Positions 26,587 through 39,048 of a stretch of 64,000 bases of DNA are shown here, piece by piece (within the stretch, counting starts at the first letter, position 1; the number at the start of each line of letters is the position of its first letter). Made by a program: the position numbers and the translations under genes. The DNA comes from Strigamia acuminata (Eukaryota; Arthropoda; Chilopoda; Geophilomorpha; Linotaeniidae), in the NCBI GenBank assembly GCA_949358305.1, contig OX442321.1:8829605-8893604 (forward strand). Direction: 5' to 3'. Under the pieces are notes generated by a model that did no database searches, was not told where the DNA came from, and worked only from the letters and a program-made list of their open reading frames with translations.

Positions 26587-29500
26587 TGACCCGTTGAAAT
26601 GTACTTTTAAAGTGTTGAAATAATAATATAAGTGACATATATTCAGTATTAAAAAACTTTAGACCTAATTACAATTTTGTTTAGTGCTCATAAATGTAAA
26701 TTAGCACTAAAATCTAATTACTTTTGGATATAAAACTTATATAAAATTTTTTCCGAACATTCCTATTCTATTACCCGGAGCTAGAATGAGCCAAGTCTTC
26801 TCACAGAATTCACAATTCAGCAACCAACGCTCCCAAAGTCAAAAAATGATTTTTCAAGAGTTACGCAAGATTTTCTAACTATTGACAAAACACTTGTATA
26901 AACTTCTCTTAAACTTTCAAATAACTTTTCATTCTTCAACGTTTCCTCAACCCGAAGCGTAAGATTTATTTGTTTATTATTAAAGCAAGACGTTGACTCC
27001 TCGCTGTTACAATAGTCATCAGTAGAAGTTTCTGCTTGATTAGACTTTATTCCCCCTGCTCGCTAAGATACGCAAACGGAAGTTGTGTGGCGCCATCCTT
27101 GAGTGAGATAAGTCCCAAGTGAGATGTGCACCACACTTGCCTCCATTTGTCAACATGCTTGTTGCTATTGGCAACCAAACGCCACCAAACTCGAACTCCG
27201 GAAGGCAAAAGATTGGAGGAAAGCAATTCGTCTATTTTTATCATCGAACCATTTTTCAATCACTTTTTCGCCATTTTCACATTTATTTTTTCCCCCCTTT
27301 CCTACCGTGTATCATCGCATTCATTTTTCATTCTCCATCTCAATCTTATTCGAAAACTTTTTTCGCCTGATAACGACAAGTTTCAAACTCATTTTCATAA
27401 TTCTTCTCGTGTAATTGAACGGTCACACAAAAGGCTCGTCATAAAATTGCTATCGAGACAAAGACCGGTCGAGATTTGAATTCTAAACATGTTTTCCTTC
27501 TGCTTTTCGGTAGATTTATGCACGTTAGGGAATTAGAGTGGAATCACTTCAACATGTTTTCAAGCTTGCATGTTTTCATGTTTTCATTAACCTAAAGTAC
27601 ATTTCACTAAACAAAACAAAAAAACTATTTTCTAAATGTCTTCGATGATTAATTTCTCTAATTTTATTTGGAAACATAATGCGTTTCAAAAGAAAATTAC
27701 CACAAGTGTAAAATTGCATTCCTTTTACTTTAATTAATTACTTGATGCAATAATTGCTAATAATTAGTCATAAGTAAAAGCCTCAGTGGTTCTGTTCGTG
27801 GGAAAATTGTTTTGTCGACGTGTCAGATGACATGCATAGAACCTTCGTGTGATTAGAAATGGTTTGTTTGTTGCATTGGAAAATCAATGACTTGACTCCA
27901 ATTTTATACGCAATAAATATGCGACTCATGCAGTGATATGCTGAAATAAATCACCAAGAAAAAAAATGTTAATCGCTTTTATTATTTTTTTTTATCTTTT
28001 TTCCGATTTATTTAACAAATTTCATGAAACCATTTGTATTCTGTAGTTTATCAACACATTCGCCGTTTATAGAACCTCAGAACACCTCACCTGGAGTAAA
28101 ATGGCGACTTTTTATGAGTGTGCGCAATATATCTTCGAACATCAATGTTTCATTGATTCAATAAAAGCAATTGCATGATACTAACACACACCCAATTCGC
28201 CTCTCTCACGTGATGAAATCATCCTTCATTACCAACCCGAAGAGACCCCATAAAAATGGGTAAGGGGGAAACTAGGTGGCACGCACATGACGACTCATAT
28301 TGTTCTATAAAAAATTGCCTCGCTGGCAGTTAACAATTCAAATCAATGCAAATCAACTGCAACTTTATTGCGCTATTATCTTTTTTTTTTTTTACAAAAT
28401 AAGAAAATTATCGTACAAGTTTTGAGAAGCAGGTAGTAAAAGTTGAAAAGAGAAAAAAAAAATAAAAAATAAAAAATAAAAAAAAAATTTAAAAAAAATG
28501 GCTGATTCAGCAATTTTTATAGAAACTGCTTGAGCAGCGTGTTTCCGCATTTCAAAGTTGAACCATGTCAATATTTTAAATTGTTCGATAGTTCAAACCT
28601 CAAACTGGAAAACGTCGTTAAATTACTGGCCCTTATCGCAGCACAACTTGTCATTTTATGGTTACAACTTCAATCTACTTCCATTTTATTATAACAAGGA
28701 CCACTACCTCTATAACCCTTTTATTGCAAGGCTTCCCATTCTACAATGCGAAAATCCCTTGCCAGGCAATACAAATAGAAGCGTGGTAGTTGTTGTACTG
28801 CACTCAAACTGGAATGACATTTGAAAACTTGCTCCAACCATTGGCTGACACTATCAAAACAGACCAATATCAAACACATAAATCTGCAAAATCGTTCCAA
28901 TAATTTTTTTTTCTTTTTTAAAAGAAAATAAAAAAAAAAACCATTTGAAACAAACGGAGAAATACAGTAATTCGAATAATTACGTGATTAATGTTTACAC
29001 ATGTTTTAAAACGTGTTTATTAAATACTTCTAAACCCCAAACTGCAGTAATCACAATCCACTCTGGGGCATATTAGAAACTAATTTAAAGGAAACACACA
29101 GTACACTGCAACTGAACTCTACAATTAGCGAACAGCAGCTTACCTGAATTAACAAGATTTAACTTATACTGTATTTTTATGTCCCCATTTGCCAGCTCGC
29201 TGTTTTCGAGCGCATTAAAGCAAATTACTAAGTCAATAAAATTACAAAACAAATTATCTCCTTCAATAAACCACTATTAAAATATCAACCTTAAAAAGGA
29301 AAATCAATTTCCCTCCGTATTTCTACAAAACAAATATTCTAATAACTTTTGGACTAAAATTTAAAATTGCCCTGCATGTGTGTGGTAAAATTTAAAAAAA
29401 AAAAAAAAAAAAAATCCATTTCCGCCACGACATCATAACCACCAAGCACGAGTCACGTGATTAACCCGCATAACCTCTTCTCATACTCACTAATGCATTT

Positions 29501-32500
29501 TGGCTAACTTGGCTTTACTGTCAGGTATGTTTCTTCCTTCCCCTCTCGCTCTCGACGCTCACCACACCTGCATATAAAACGAGGGTGGGTGGAGTCCCTT
29601 TCCATTAGTGGCTCCTAGGGGTCTCCACTTTTGGCCTAAGGCCAATATTTTTTTCCCGCCACTCTGTCGCCGTCTGGTGGAAGGGTGGATGCGAGTTTCT
29701 CGATTACCTGGGCTCCATATCGAATGCGTGGGCGTGCAGGGGGGGTTTCGCGTGGTTGAGGAACGTGAGTTGAAGACCGCCTCCTCTCCTTTCCCACTTT
29801 CCCTGAATTCGCGCCATTTGTAACCCACAGTGCCCTCGTTGCCAAAACGACGAGGAGTCGACTTTAAAAATTTTATCGTGAGCCAATATACATACGATTC
29901 GTAAGCGTATTCAAGTAAGTAACATTTATCTGCTGCTTTATTCGAATCCCTTTTAATTCCAATCATATTTCACCAGTTTACTCGGCTGCGATAATGACCA
30001 ATATACGCCATATCAGCGCCATCGGACATAACGTGGCCATTAAGTGAACTAGTTGTGCTATTAACTGCCCCATTAACCGGTCTAATTTTTGCGCAGCTAT
30101 CAAAAGCGCACCAAGAAGCGCCTTCCTAATATCTTCCAACTACAAACCTTCGACATGGATAGATACGTACTACAGAGATGCTCGCTCTCTGCAATTTAAC
30201 TCCGGTTCAATCAACAAAACTAATCTATTTTAAACATTCAAAAACTTGCTTCTCACTCATCTGCAACTTGCATCTTCCTTTTTCGTTTACAATTATTTAT
30301 TTAAAGGTGTCTCGTAAGCCCTTAAAACTTATAAAACACATTTCTTTTTTTTTTAAATCTGACTTTTACGATTTTTGGAATTGGAGAAACAGTGACACAA
30401 ATTTTGAATTATTGTAGGTAGTAAAGTGGAAGTTTTTATTTACATCATAAAAATTTAACGCCGAGTCATTCAAAAATTTCACAAAAAAAAACATTAAATA
30501 ATAAAAAAAAAATCCTTATGGATTTTGTGTAATCAAATTTTCCTACTTAATTTTCCCGTACGCATCCATTCCTACTCTTTCTTTTTGCATCATTCATGAT
30601 GTAAGATCCCCAAACAGTAAACATATGTGCTCTAAGCATGACAACAAAAGGCACAATTTGTTATGGGATTTGTATCTCATAAAACGAAGCCTACCATACA
30701 AAATAAAAAGTTACATACACTATTTAAATGAACTACCAAAACGCCTCATTGCAATAAGCCGCTTTTACCATGGAAATCAGACAATGCGCGAGTGTATAGT
30801 AAAAGCAACAAAGACCAGTCTCGAGTTTGTGATGCGAAAAGCAAAGCAATAGAAACAACCGAGAGAGAAAAAAAATTAGAAATGTAACTCCTAAGTTCTA
30901 CTCTACTTAGTTTATTTTTTTTCCGGTTAGTTCATCGACATGATTTTCGGTTCGATGTTCTCCTCTAAGGGCTTGATGCTTACTATAATTACAATTAAAA
31001 TAACATCACTTTGACATTCATTTTGTTACTTCAACCTTTGCTTAATTCACGCACCGAAAATAATGGTGTTTCATTTTTTTCATTTTTCACCATGCTGGTG
31101 CAATTTTGTAATTTGTCTAATGGCTTTAGCTTCATATTAGTCATGACACATTCAACTTCTATCCTTACAAAGGTTTTCTTTCTTTCTTCTTTTTTGGTTC
31201 GAGCAATCAGGTTTTGTTCCAGCCCCAGTGCGAAATTGCAAGCCTCAGTCATTTTGATAGCTGGGAACAACCAAAACCCTTTAATTGATTTCGAATAATC
31301 TTACTCATAAAACAAACTTAGATCCCTCTTATCCAGTATAAATACGCTGAAAGAAATTAAATGTTTAATGTAAAAGCTCTGCTCATGCCATATGCACAAT
31401 GGGAAAAGGATTTTCAGCAAATCTCGCAGCAAAGTCTGAGAGATAGAGTTAGTTCTTCAGTGATTTTCTATAAACACTATACGCTTTTCAAAACAACACG
31501 CTTTGCTGCAACAATATACGACTATCGGTTCCTGTCTCGTAGCGGCGCAAACTTTTATTTGACTGTAAATTACCAGCCAAGTGAAATCTCTTGTTTAATT
31601 TTTTTCTCTCCGTTGGCAAACTTTTGAAAACATTTTTATAGAAAAACCAAATACATTAGCCAAACAGTGTTTAGATTGATTAAAATGCAAACAAAATAGT
31701 TGGAAAAGCAATTGAATTTCCTCGTCGAAAAAACAAATCGAAAACTCTTAAAGATCAGTGAAAAAACAAGTCTTTAAAACAACAAAAAGAAAGTGATGAA
31801 AACAAAAAAGAAACTAAATTAAATTGCTGCGCAATTTGAAACCACCTGAGAACTGACATGTTGTGTATCTCCTCTCCCCTTCCATTCTCAACCATGTGCC
31901 TCGTATCTCTTCTGTTGTTGATTCAAGCAACCTCTTCCATTTTCTCTTTTTTTTATCAAATGACACATTCAGCTAGAGTTTCCAAAACAACACCAAGAAA
32001 TTGGCAAACAACAAGTGCGATACATAATACAGTATACTTAAGAAGAATGAAATGTGATGAACTGCCGCCTGCTCTCACATATTTTAGAAAATAACAAATT
32101 TCTCATCGTCCATTGCATTTCATATTCACTCACTACAAGTACTGACATTTATCGCAAACCACCTTCAATATTTCATTATATTGCGAGACTTCTACTGTGA
32201 TTCCACTCGAGCAGCCCCGTTTCCATTATGTTGAGTTGTGGCTACAATAAGCAACAACAAGTCACGTGACATCAGGCCTAATGCGGTGGATAATACTCGT
32301 AAAGAGATAAAAATGTTGATACAAAATGTATAAAAAAAACATGATGCCGGTGTATAAAAATGAAAATAATAAAAATAAGAAATAAAAAAAAAATAAAAAA
32401 AAAAATCACTGCTCTCTGGTGGAAAATAAAAAAAAAATCACATTCTTCCAAGTTGTAAAAATTGACTTTTTTTTTCCTATTTTACTTTTCCTTTTTCAAT

Positions 32501-33785
32501 GACTGTGTGTTACTTTTTCCCTTTTATTGAATCCATCTTGTAATCGCCTTCTTTTTATTGTCTCAGCAGCTGTAGTTGCAAGTTTGAAGAAATAAAATAA
32601 AAAATAAATAAAAAAGAGCAAAGATATTCACTATAGAAGTCCAATACTCTGAATTCAATGCGCTCAATTTCTGCTTTCACAAATTGTTATTACGAATTGT
32701 TTTTCGCTCTATGCCAACCCCCCAAAAAGCATAATTTTTCCAAAGTGGCCTGAATCTAACAAATTGCATTGCGTTTGAGTCAATCATAATAAAAATAAAA
32801 AGCAATAAAAAGTAATGGAGCTGCAGGTAATGATTTTGTCTCTTCACTCCTCCTCCCAAGGAAAACGGGTTATTTCACCCCTTTCATGTACACACGGCAA
32901 TCTCGTGCATAACTATACATTAAATTGATCTCGTTTGAAAGTTTCCTTCAAATTTGTACGTCATTTTAATGAAAAAAAATTAATTTCTAACTTCGTAAAG
33001 ATTTATAACATTATATAATTCACTCAAACTTAATTATTTTTCACATTAGACTTTATTGTTTAGAAATAGGCCTCGCGACTTTTTTCTTCATTAAGGAAAC
33101 AAACTTACCCAATCAATTGTGAGGTTAATTGATATAAAGTTTTTAAGAAAAAAAAATTTAATTTAGCGAAATAAATGTTCCAATTTCCTGGCCTCATTTT
33201 CGTCATTATATTTGAGAACAAGCGAAAACTTTTGTCTAATGAATTACTAAGTCGCAGGCTCGCAGGAATTGGAGAAGTGAGATCAGTAATCGCCTGTAAC
33301 TAGAACCATTGAGTCATTACATGTAAATTTGAATCTCTTATTAACAGTAATGGTGAAATCGGAGGAAAAGATTGTGTTTGATCAACTCAACAATTATTTA
33401 TCAATTAAATTTTCTTGACTTTTAACTTCGTTTATCGAGATAAATCAATTTGTGGAAGGTGAAGTGAATCACGAATACCCCATGGGGATCTGCCATAGTG
33501 ACCACTGCGGACCACTCAAATAGGAATTCAAGGTTGTTTCCACTGGGGGAAAGAAAAAAATCATTTCGACTTATCTGGATTATCATTGCATAAAAATATA
33601 CTAAATTAAAGCATTACAGAACGTAACATTAAAAAAAATGTTGTAATTAGGTGTAAAGTTGTCCCAGGATGCTCACCTTAAGTGTTAAATCTTTTTAACA
33701 CCTGTGACTGGTGCAAAGCAGCTCTTAAGGTGTATTTTTAAACGTCAAAACTGCTAATTCTGTAACTAAAAACTGCTTTCCTTCA
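26587..33785. other. intergenic, no gene seen
   Basis: No supported gene. Contents: A-rich runs (28448-28500, 29393-29414, 32340-32410), E-boxes TCACGTGA (28206-28213, 29453-29460) and GTCACGTGAC (32261-32270), and AAAATGGCG-type sites at 27269-27277 (minus) and 28098-28106 (plus). A less AT-rich segment at about 29560-29840 is listed separately. Confidence 0.55.
29573..29840 (+). promoter_or_regulatory. GC-richer island with TATA-like box
   Basis: This short segment is clearly richer in G and C than the desert around it and begins with TATAAAA (29573-29579). Frames are open on both strands, including a 135-codon frame on the minus strand (29559-29966), but none shows a recognisable domain. 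It could be a promoter with a first exon, or simply a conserved regulatory block. Confidence 0.25.
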
Positions 33786-34058
33786 TCTAAAATATGCAGC
33801 TCTGCACTTAAAAAATGCATTTTTGCATTTAAAAATGTATTTTTGCATATAAAAATGTATTTTCGCATATAAAAATGTATTTTCGCATATAAAAATGTAT
33901 TTTTGCATAAAAAAATAAATTTTTGCATAAAAAAATAAATTTTTGCATAAAAAAATAAATTTTTGCATCTAAAAATGAATTTTTGCATCTAAAAATTCTA
34001 TATTTGCATTTAAAACTATTTTCGCATCTAAAAATCTATTTTCGCCTCTAAAAAAAAA
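33786..34058. repeat. 20-bp minisatellite with phased A/T tracts
   Basis: About 12-13 tandem units of 20 bp of the type TTTTGCATATAAAAATGTAT, with the variant TTTTGCATAAAAAAATAAAT in the middle. Because 20 is not a multiple of three, the minus-strand translation repeats every 60 bp (20 residues, FIFLCKN-like) and stays open in several frames. It is not a gene. Each unit carries one T-tract and one A-tract about 10 bp apart. Confidence 0.9.
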
Positions 34059-36086
34059 ATCAACCATTCTGCGTTGCTCAATTTTTAATAAACATGCGCA
34101 TAATTTAAGGCCTTTATTGTCAACATCTGTTTTCCAAAATTCAAAATACTTAATTCAAACATTTCTTTTCGTAGAATCGTAATATATTGATACTCAATTA
34201 TTCAAAATACTCTCACTGTGACAGCTTTCTATTACCTCATAAAATTCACATCCAATTCTATCCAGTTCGATGAACCACACATTTTACTTATCACCTTTCT
34301 TTTAATAAAAAAAATAATAACAAAACAAATATAAATAAAACAAAACCAATAACATTTTATAACCACATTTTGTGCCCCTTTTCTTCTACAACTTTTTAGA
34401 CTGCCAAAAAAAATTAACTTTTTATAAGTCCAGTACATAACAAACAAAAAACCCATAAATTGCATCCACGCAACACTGCACCACATCACACACAGAATTA
34501 CAAATAAATCCCAAATCCGACATCCTTGTATAAAACTAGAGTGCATTGGACTTGTCCAATCTCATTCTCATCTTTACCTCCATGTTGTCCTCTCGAGGCA
34601 CTCAAAAGATAGCAACGTGCAAATGTATTGATTCACTCGACAACACCGTGTCACGTGTTCCAAAACTCACGAGTTCCATCAATTGTCATCTCCCCTCTAT
34701 CACAGACACCAAAAGATGTGCGAATTTCTCTTTCCTCGAAAACTATCCCTAATTATCTATTGATTCACGCTTTAATCTAATCAGATACTACTTACGCGGA
34801 TTTTCTTAAAGCACTCCAAAAATATTAGGCCTAACCCGTCTAATAAAAAAACTAAGTGATTAAATACATTTCCTTTTCTCTCGTGTCTGAGATGATGAGG
34901 GACGCATCTCCTTTCCCTTAATGTTCACATTCCCGTGACTGTCACATAAGTTTTTTTTCTTCTTTTCCATGTACAACCCTTGACAGAAGCAGGAAAATGG
35001 TGGGGGGAGAGGAAGAGAAGAATGACTTTTCTCTCATAACTCAACTCAATGGATAAGTAAAAGAAAAGGAATAAACATGGGGACAGGGGAGAATTATTCT
35101 TTCCATCACTATTATCTCATTAAGATGAGACGAAAGGAAGTAATAATTAGTGCATTTAAGGATTTAATTCCGCACGAAAAGTATTTTTTTTTCTAATTTT
35201 TTTTTTTTTTAATTAACAACTTCAAGGTTTGGTAAACAATAAAGAACGGGGATGATTAATGCTTGGGTACGCGTAAGGTTTGTTGAACGGTCGGATTTGC
35301 ATATATTAAAAGTAAGTTTTCATTTATATTTTTAATTTTTAATTTTTTTAATTTTATAAATTAAGCTTTTGTAATTTTACCAGCAATTTAAGACGAGCCA
35401 GCTAATGAGTGTTAATCCAACTTTCATAAAAGACGGCTTCTTTGCATAAATCGAGTAAAATATTGAGTGCAAGTTAAAAGTTGCACAAAAAAAGAGATTT
35501 CTACCCCAACCCACAACCTCCATTGCTATTTTCAAGACATGTTGGAACAAGTTCGTTTGGAACCCGACGAAACTCTTAAAAATAAACGAATAAAAGCGCC
35601 AAAAACCCATTTTTTAAGCAATAAACAGAAAAATTTTATGAAATAAAAATCGGAAATAAAATAGTTATTAATAATGCGTTGTTTTTCATTTTGTCCGAGT
35701 GATTTTTCTTGTGTTTTTTTTTTTGCGCGGTGGGTGGGGGGAAAGAGATTAAAAAATTCTGTTCCACCCTTCAATAATGCGAACATTGACACTAGCGTGT
35801 GTAGGTTGAGGTTGGTGGCCCAATTCGCCTTCTTGACAAGAAAAAGCTTCGGTTGGTTCTATTCACTGTCTACCTGTTTTAAAGCCACATGTCGCCGCAG
35901 GGTTCAATTTATGAACAGCATAAATATTAATGCCTGCAAAACCAATGTCCACAAACTCTACCCCTCATCAGACTGCTCATCCACTGTTCATGCCAGGACA
36001 CAGTGCAAGGTTGTGGCACAATCAACTCGCAAAATAGCAGTCACTTAACTACCACGCGAGCTTTAACCTGATAACCTATCTCTTAC
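34059..36086. other. intergenic, no gene seen
   Basis: AT-rich with T/A runs near 35184-35220. Open frames such as that at 35674-36048 have no recognisable domain and overlap frames on the other strand. An E-box TCACGTG lies at 34651-34657. Nothing else is supported. Confidence 0.5.
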
Positions 36087-36430
36087 CTTTGCTCAGTGGA
36101 CTGATTTTGTCCTTGCATTCGCGCCAAATCTCGTCTAACGGGTCTTGGAGCTTGATCGGTAAATTACAACAATCATGTCGTGATTCTCACCACGTGACTA
36201 ATTTATCATGCCGTTTGTTATGACAACCGTTTTGGAATTAAATATCTAGCTTTGGGTTTCACTAGGTTGGTTAGGGGCTTGATTCGAGGAAATGTTTGCC
36301 TTACCTGTAATTTTTGCAGTAATCGCGAGATCTACGATCCGCTCGATGCCACCATCGCTTGCCAAATGATTTGCTGCGCTCGCTGCCCGATGAGTTGTTC
36401 TCCCTCTCTTCTGTCTTGGCGCCAAGTTCT
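36087..36430 (-). other. possible exons of a divergent gene
   Basis: Two good minus-strand splice donors occur close together: CAG|GTAAGG with the exon ending at 36305, and AAG|GTAAGA with the exon ending at 36087. Before the second, a frame reads KLQDPLDEIWRECKDKISPL, which has protein-like composition. Before the first, two frames are open, one including GGIERIVDLAITAKIT. I could not fix acceptors or a start codon, and a plus-strand frame with a GTGAGT donor (near 36434) also crosses the region. If real, this is the 5' part of a gene running away from NUDT9 into the desert, sharing its promoter. It could also be a non-coding spliced transcript. Confidence 0.25.
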
Positions 36431-36646
36431 CTGGTGGTGAGTTTGAGCACTAAAACCATTCGCAAATGACATCACACGTCGATAACTCGCTCTCGTTTAT
36501 GTCGATCATGGTATTTTCCACGAACGAATCGCAAAATCCTCGCAAATTTCTATAATTAAATTTATTAAACACTGAAATAAAAGTTTTTTAAAAAAAACGA
36601 AGGAGAGAAATTTGTTCATTTCGTTGCGTAATGACGGTGTTTATCT

Positions 36647-36655
36647 AAAATGGCG
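36647..36655 (+). promoter_or_regulatory. YY1/Pho-like site at NUDT9 promoter
   Basis: AAAATGGCG lies 59 bp before the NUDT9 start codon on the coding strand. YY1-type sites of this sequence are known just downstream of transcription starts of housekeeping genes. Binding here is inferred. Confidence 0.4.
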
Positions 36656-36713
36656 TGCACAGGGAGCGGCTAGGTTCGGTCAGAATTTCTCTTTATTTCT
36701 ATGGTAACCGCGT

Positions 36714-39029
36714 ATGTTTACTAAGAGTTCGTACGTGGCCGAGCGCGTTATCTCATCTGTAGTTTCGTTACTCTGTAGCCAAGCGGTCTGCATTTCTGTG
36801 AACGTGAGTAAGAGTAACGTGGTTGAAATTCTTTGCGGATCACCCACAACTCGTTCATGTATTCAAAACGGGAAGCGTTTTCCGTTTCGATCTTTTCAAA
36901 ACACATTTTTCTACGGTTTTGTATAGGCGTCTAATCTGAGATTGCCAGTGTGCACGATGAAACTTCACACAAAAGCAAGAACACAGATTTATCCACTATC
37001 AGATAACAAAATAGAACGGATTTCGGTACCAGATGACAAAGTGGAATGGTCAGAAAAGTGGGATGAATACAAACCCCCAAATTATACGTCCCCCTCGGTT
37101 GTAAATAAACCTTGGGCAGATCTTGATATCGGGTAAAAGCAATAAATAAATAAATCCAAAACTTTTCCTACTATTAACGAATTCAACTGTAATGTTAATG
37201 TAATTTAGATTTAAGCAGAAATTTATTACTATTTGTGTAGTGAACCTAACTTCAAAGCGAATTGGAATCATTTAGATGGAGTTATAAACAGAATCAGCCA
37301 CATGGGATTATACGAAGTGATGGATTCATACCCTAGGTATATTTATATACGTATGTAAATTATAAATATACATATATAAACATGTACAGCTGTTGGGTTG
37401 TTGAAATTAGAAGAAAAAAAACTGCTATTTGAATGCATTTTTGCACGTAGACTTACCATACCGGAGTAGAGTCTCGCTTGTTTGTAATTTGTCTCGGGTT
37501 TTAATTAAGAATTTCCATTTTTTTTTTTAAATTATTATTTTTTTTAATTTGTGTTGCGGAAAAAATGACACAATTTGTGGAAAATTATTTTCTAGTGAAA
37601 GGTATTAATTAATGGTTTAAAAGAAACTGAAATTGGAATTTAAAAATTATAATTTGGCATTTATAATTCCAATCAAACTACCGGTAGTGTTTCTTTCAGT
37701 TATTAAGGTGAACTTAGCATGGGTCAGCCTTGCATTTGCACCAATAACGGGGAAAACCGGAGCAAATTCAGTTGGAGGCGGGTGGCAGATGTTCTTGCCC
37801 TAGATACAGAGATGTAGTCCCATTTTAACCATTAAGCACAATAGGCACTGCGCCTAGGGCCTGCCAAGCGGCTTGATAAGACCCGTATTCGATAATTCAA
37901 CTATGAAAATACAAATACAAACCCATAATTGTTAACTTGCTAACGAAATATTTAAACAAAACTCAGTAAATCCAATTTGTACACTTTTAAGTCTCTTTGT
38001 GCGCCCCCTATGTCCAGTTTGGTAAGCCTACGAACTCGTAATTATATGCGGTGAATTTATAATTTAAATGTCTCTAATTAGTACATCATTGAATGAATTG
38101 ACTGTATATAAATTACTAGAACGATCAATTCAGATGCCGTTTAAGAGCGTGTATTAATTGCATTTTGATAAATTTGTGCCATTGATCGAGTTTATTTATC
38201 ATACTTCGCGTTTATTTTAGAAATCCCTGTGGACGCACTGGATTATCGGGTCGAGGGCGTTTGGGTCGTTGGGGTCCAAATCATGCAGTTGATCCAATCG
38301 TAACAAGGTCTTAAAATTTAACTCGACGTTTTGTGTGATTTACGACGCTAAAATGCCCGAGTTTAAATCGAATAAAAGTCCAATCTGTTGTTTTCCTCCT
38401 CTAGATGGAAACGCGATCACAGTAACAAAATTAAGACAGACATCACGAGCAATTTACCAATATTACAATTTGTCGCCATTTTGAGAGCTGACTCGATGGA
38501 GTGGGCAATTCCTGGCGTGCGTTTTTACTTTAACTTTAATCTATTAATTGGTTCAATACTCAAGCTTCCCCCTCTCTATTTAGGGCATGGTTGATCCTGG
38601 TGAGAAAATAAGCGCCACGTTGCAACGAGAATTCGGCGAAGAAGCGCTCAATTCGCTCGATGCGACTCCGGACGAAAAAGCCGAAATTCAAGCAATGATT
38701 GACAAGTTCTTTAAAGGGGGCGTCGAGGTTAATATTTAATTTTATTTAATTTTATTTATTTTCTACGCGCGTGATATTTATTATTACTCTCTTTTTAGAT
38801 GTTTAAAGGGTACGTGGATGACCCCAGGAACACTGATAATGCATGGATGGAAACTGTGGCAGTGAATTTCCATGACGGAACTGGGGAGTCTGTAGCGAAA
38901 TTCCCATTACGCGCTGGGGATGATGCAATTGGAGTTCGTTGGTTGGATTTAAGTTCGAGCTTAGACTTGTATGCTAGTCATGTTGACTTGTTAGAAGCTG
39001 TTTCTAAGTATCGTAAAGCACATTGGTAA
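36714..39029 (+). CDS. NUDT9: ADP-ribose pyrophosphatase, NUDT9 family
   Basis: Hydrolyses ADP-ribose to AMP and ribose 5-phosphate. Exons: 36714-36803, 36927-37132, 37241-37336, 38221-38307, 38405-38516, 38584-38727, 38799-39029, all with GT-AG introns; together 321 aa (human about 350). Family signatures in order are [38 protein letters not shown], the Nudix box (residues 198-219, G-x5-E-x7-REFGEEAL) and [17 protein letters not shown]. All acidic and arginine residues expected for catalysis are present, so the enzyme should be active, unlike the related Nudix domain of TRPM2. Exon 1 (30 aa, few acidic residues) may be a mitochondrial presequence; an internal ATG at 36957 in exon 2 would give a form without it. 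A short upstream ORF (ATG 36701, stop 36722-36724) overlaps the start. The conserved body is certain; exon 1 is less so. Confidence 0.93.
37337..38220 (+). other. NUDT9 intron 3
   Basis: At 884 bp this is much longer than the other NUDT9 introns (67-123 bp). It contains AT-rich sequence and a GC-richer patch (about 37830-37880). I see no nested gene and no paired terminal repeats. Confidence 0.7.
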
Positions 39030-39042
39030 TGCTTTAAAAAGG

Positions 39043-39048
39043 AATAAA
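39043..39048 (+). terminator. poly(A) signal of NUDT9
   Basis: AATAAA 14 nt after the stop codon, giving a very short 3' UTR if used. Confidence 0.65.

Noticed and set aside
29559-29966. 135-codon minus-strand open frame
   Set aside because: Lies in a GC-richer island where several frames are open. The sequence is Arg/Pro-rich without domain similarity, so it is treated as a possible regulatory block.
33725-33988. Repetitive FIFLCKN-type protein on the minus strand
   Set aside because: It is only the translation of a 20-bp minisatellite without stop codons.
37830-37880. GC-richer patch in NUDT9 intron 3, possible transposon relic
   Set aside because: No paired terminal repeats or target duplication could be found, so it is not called.
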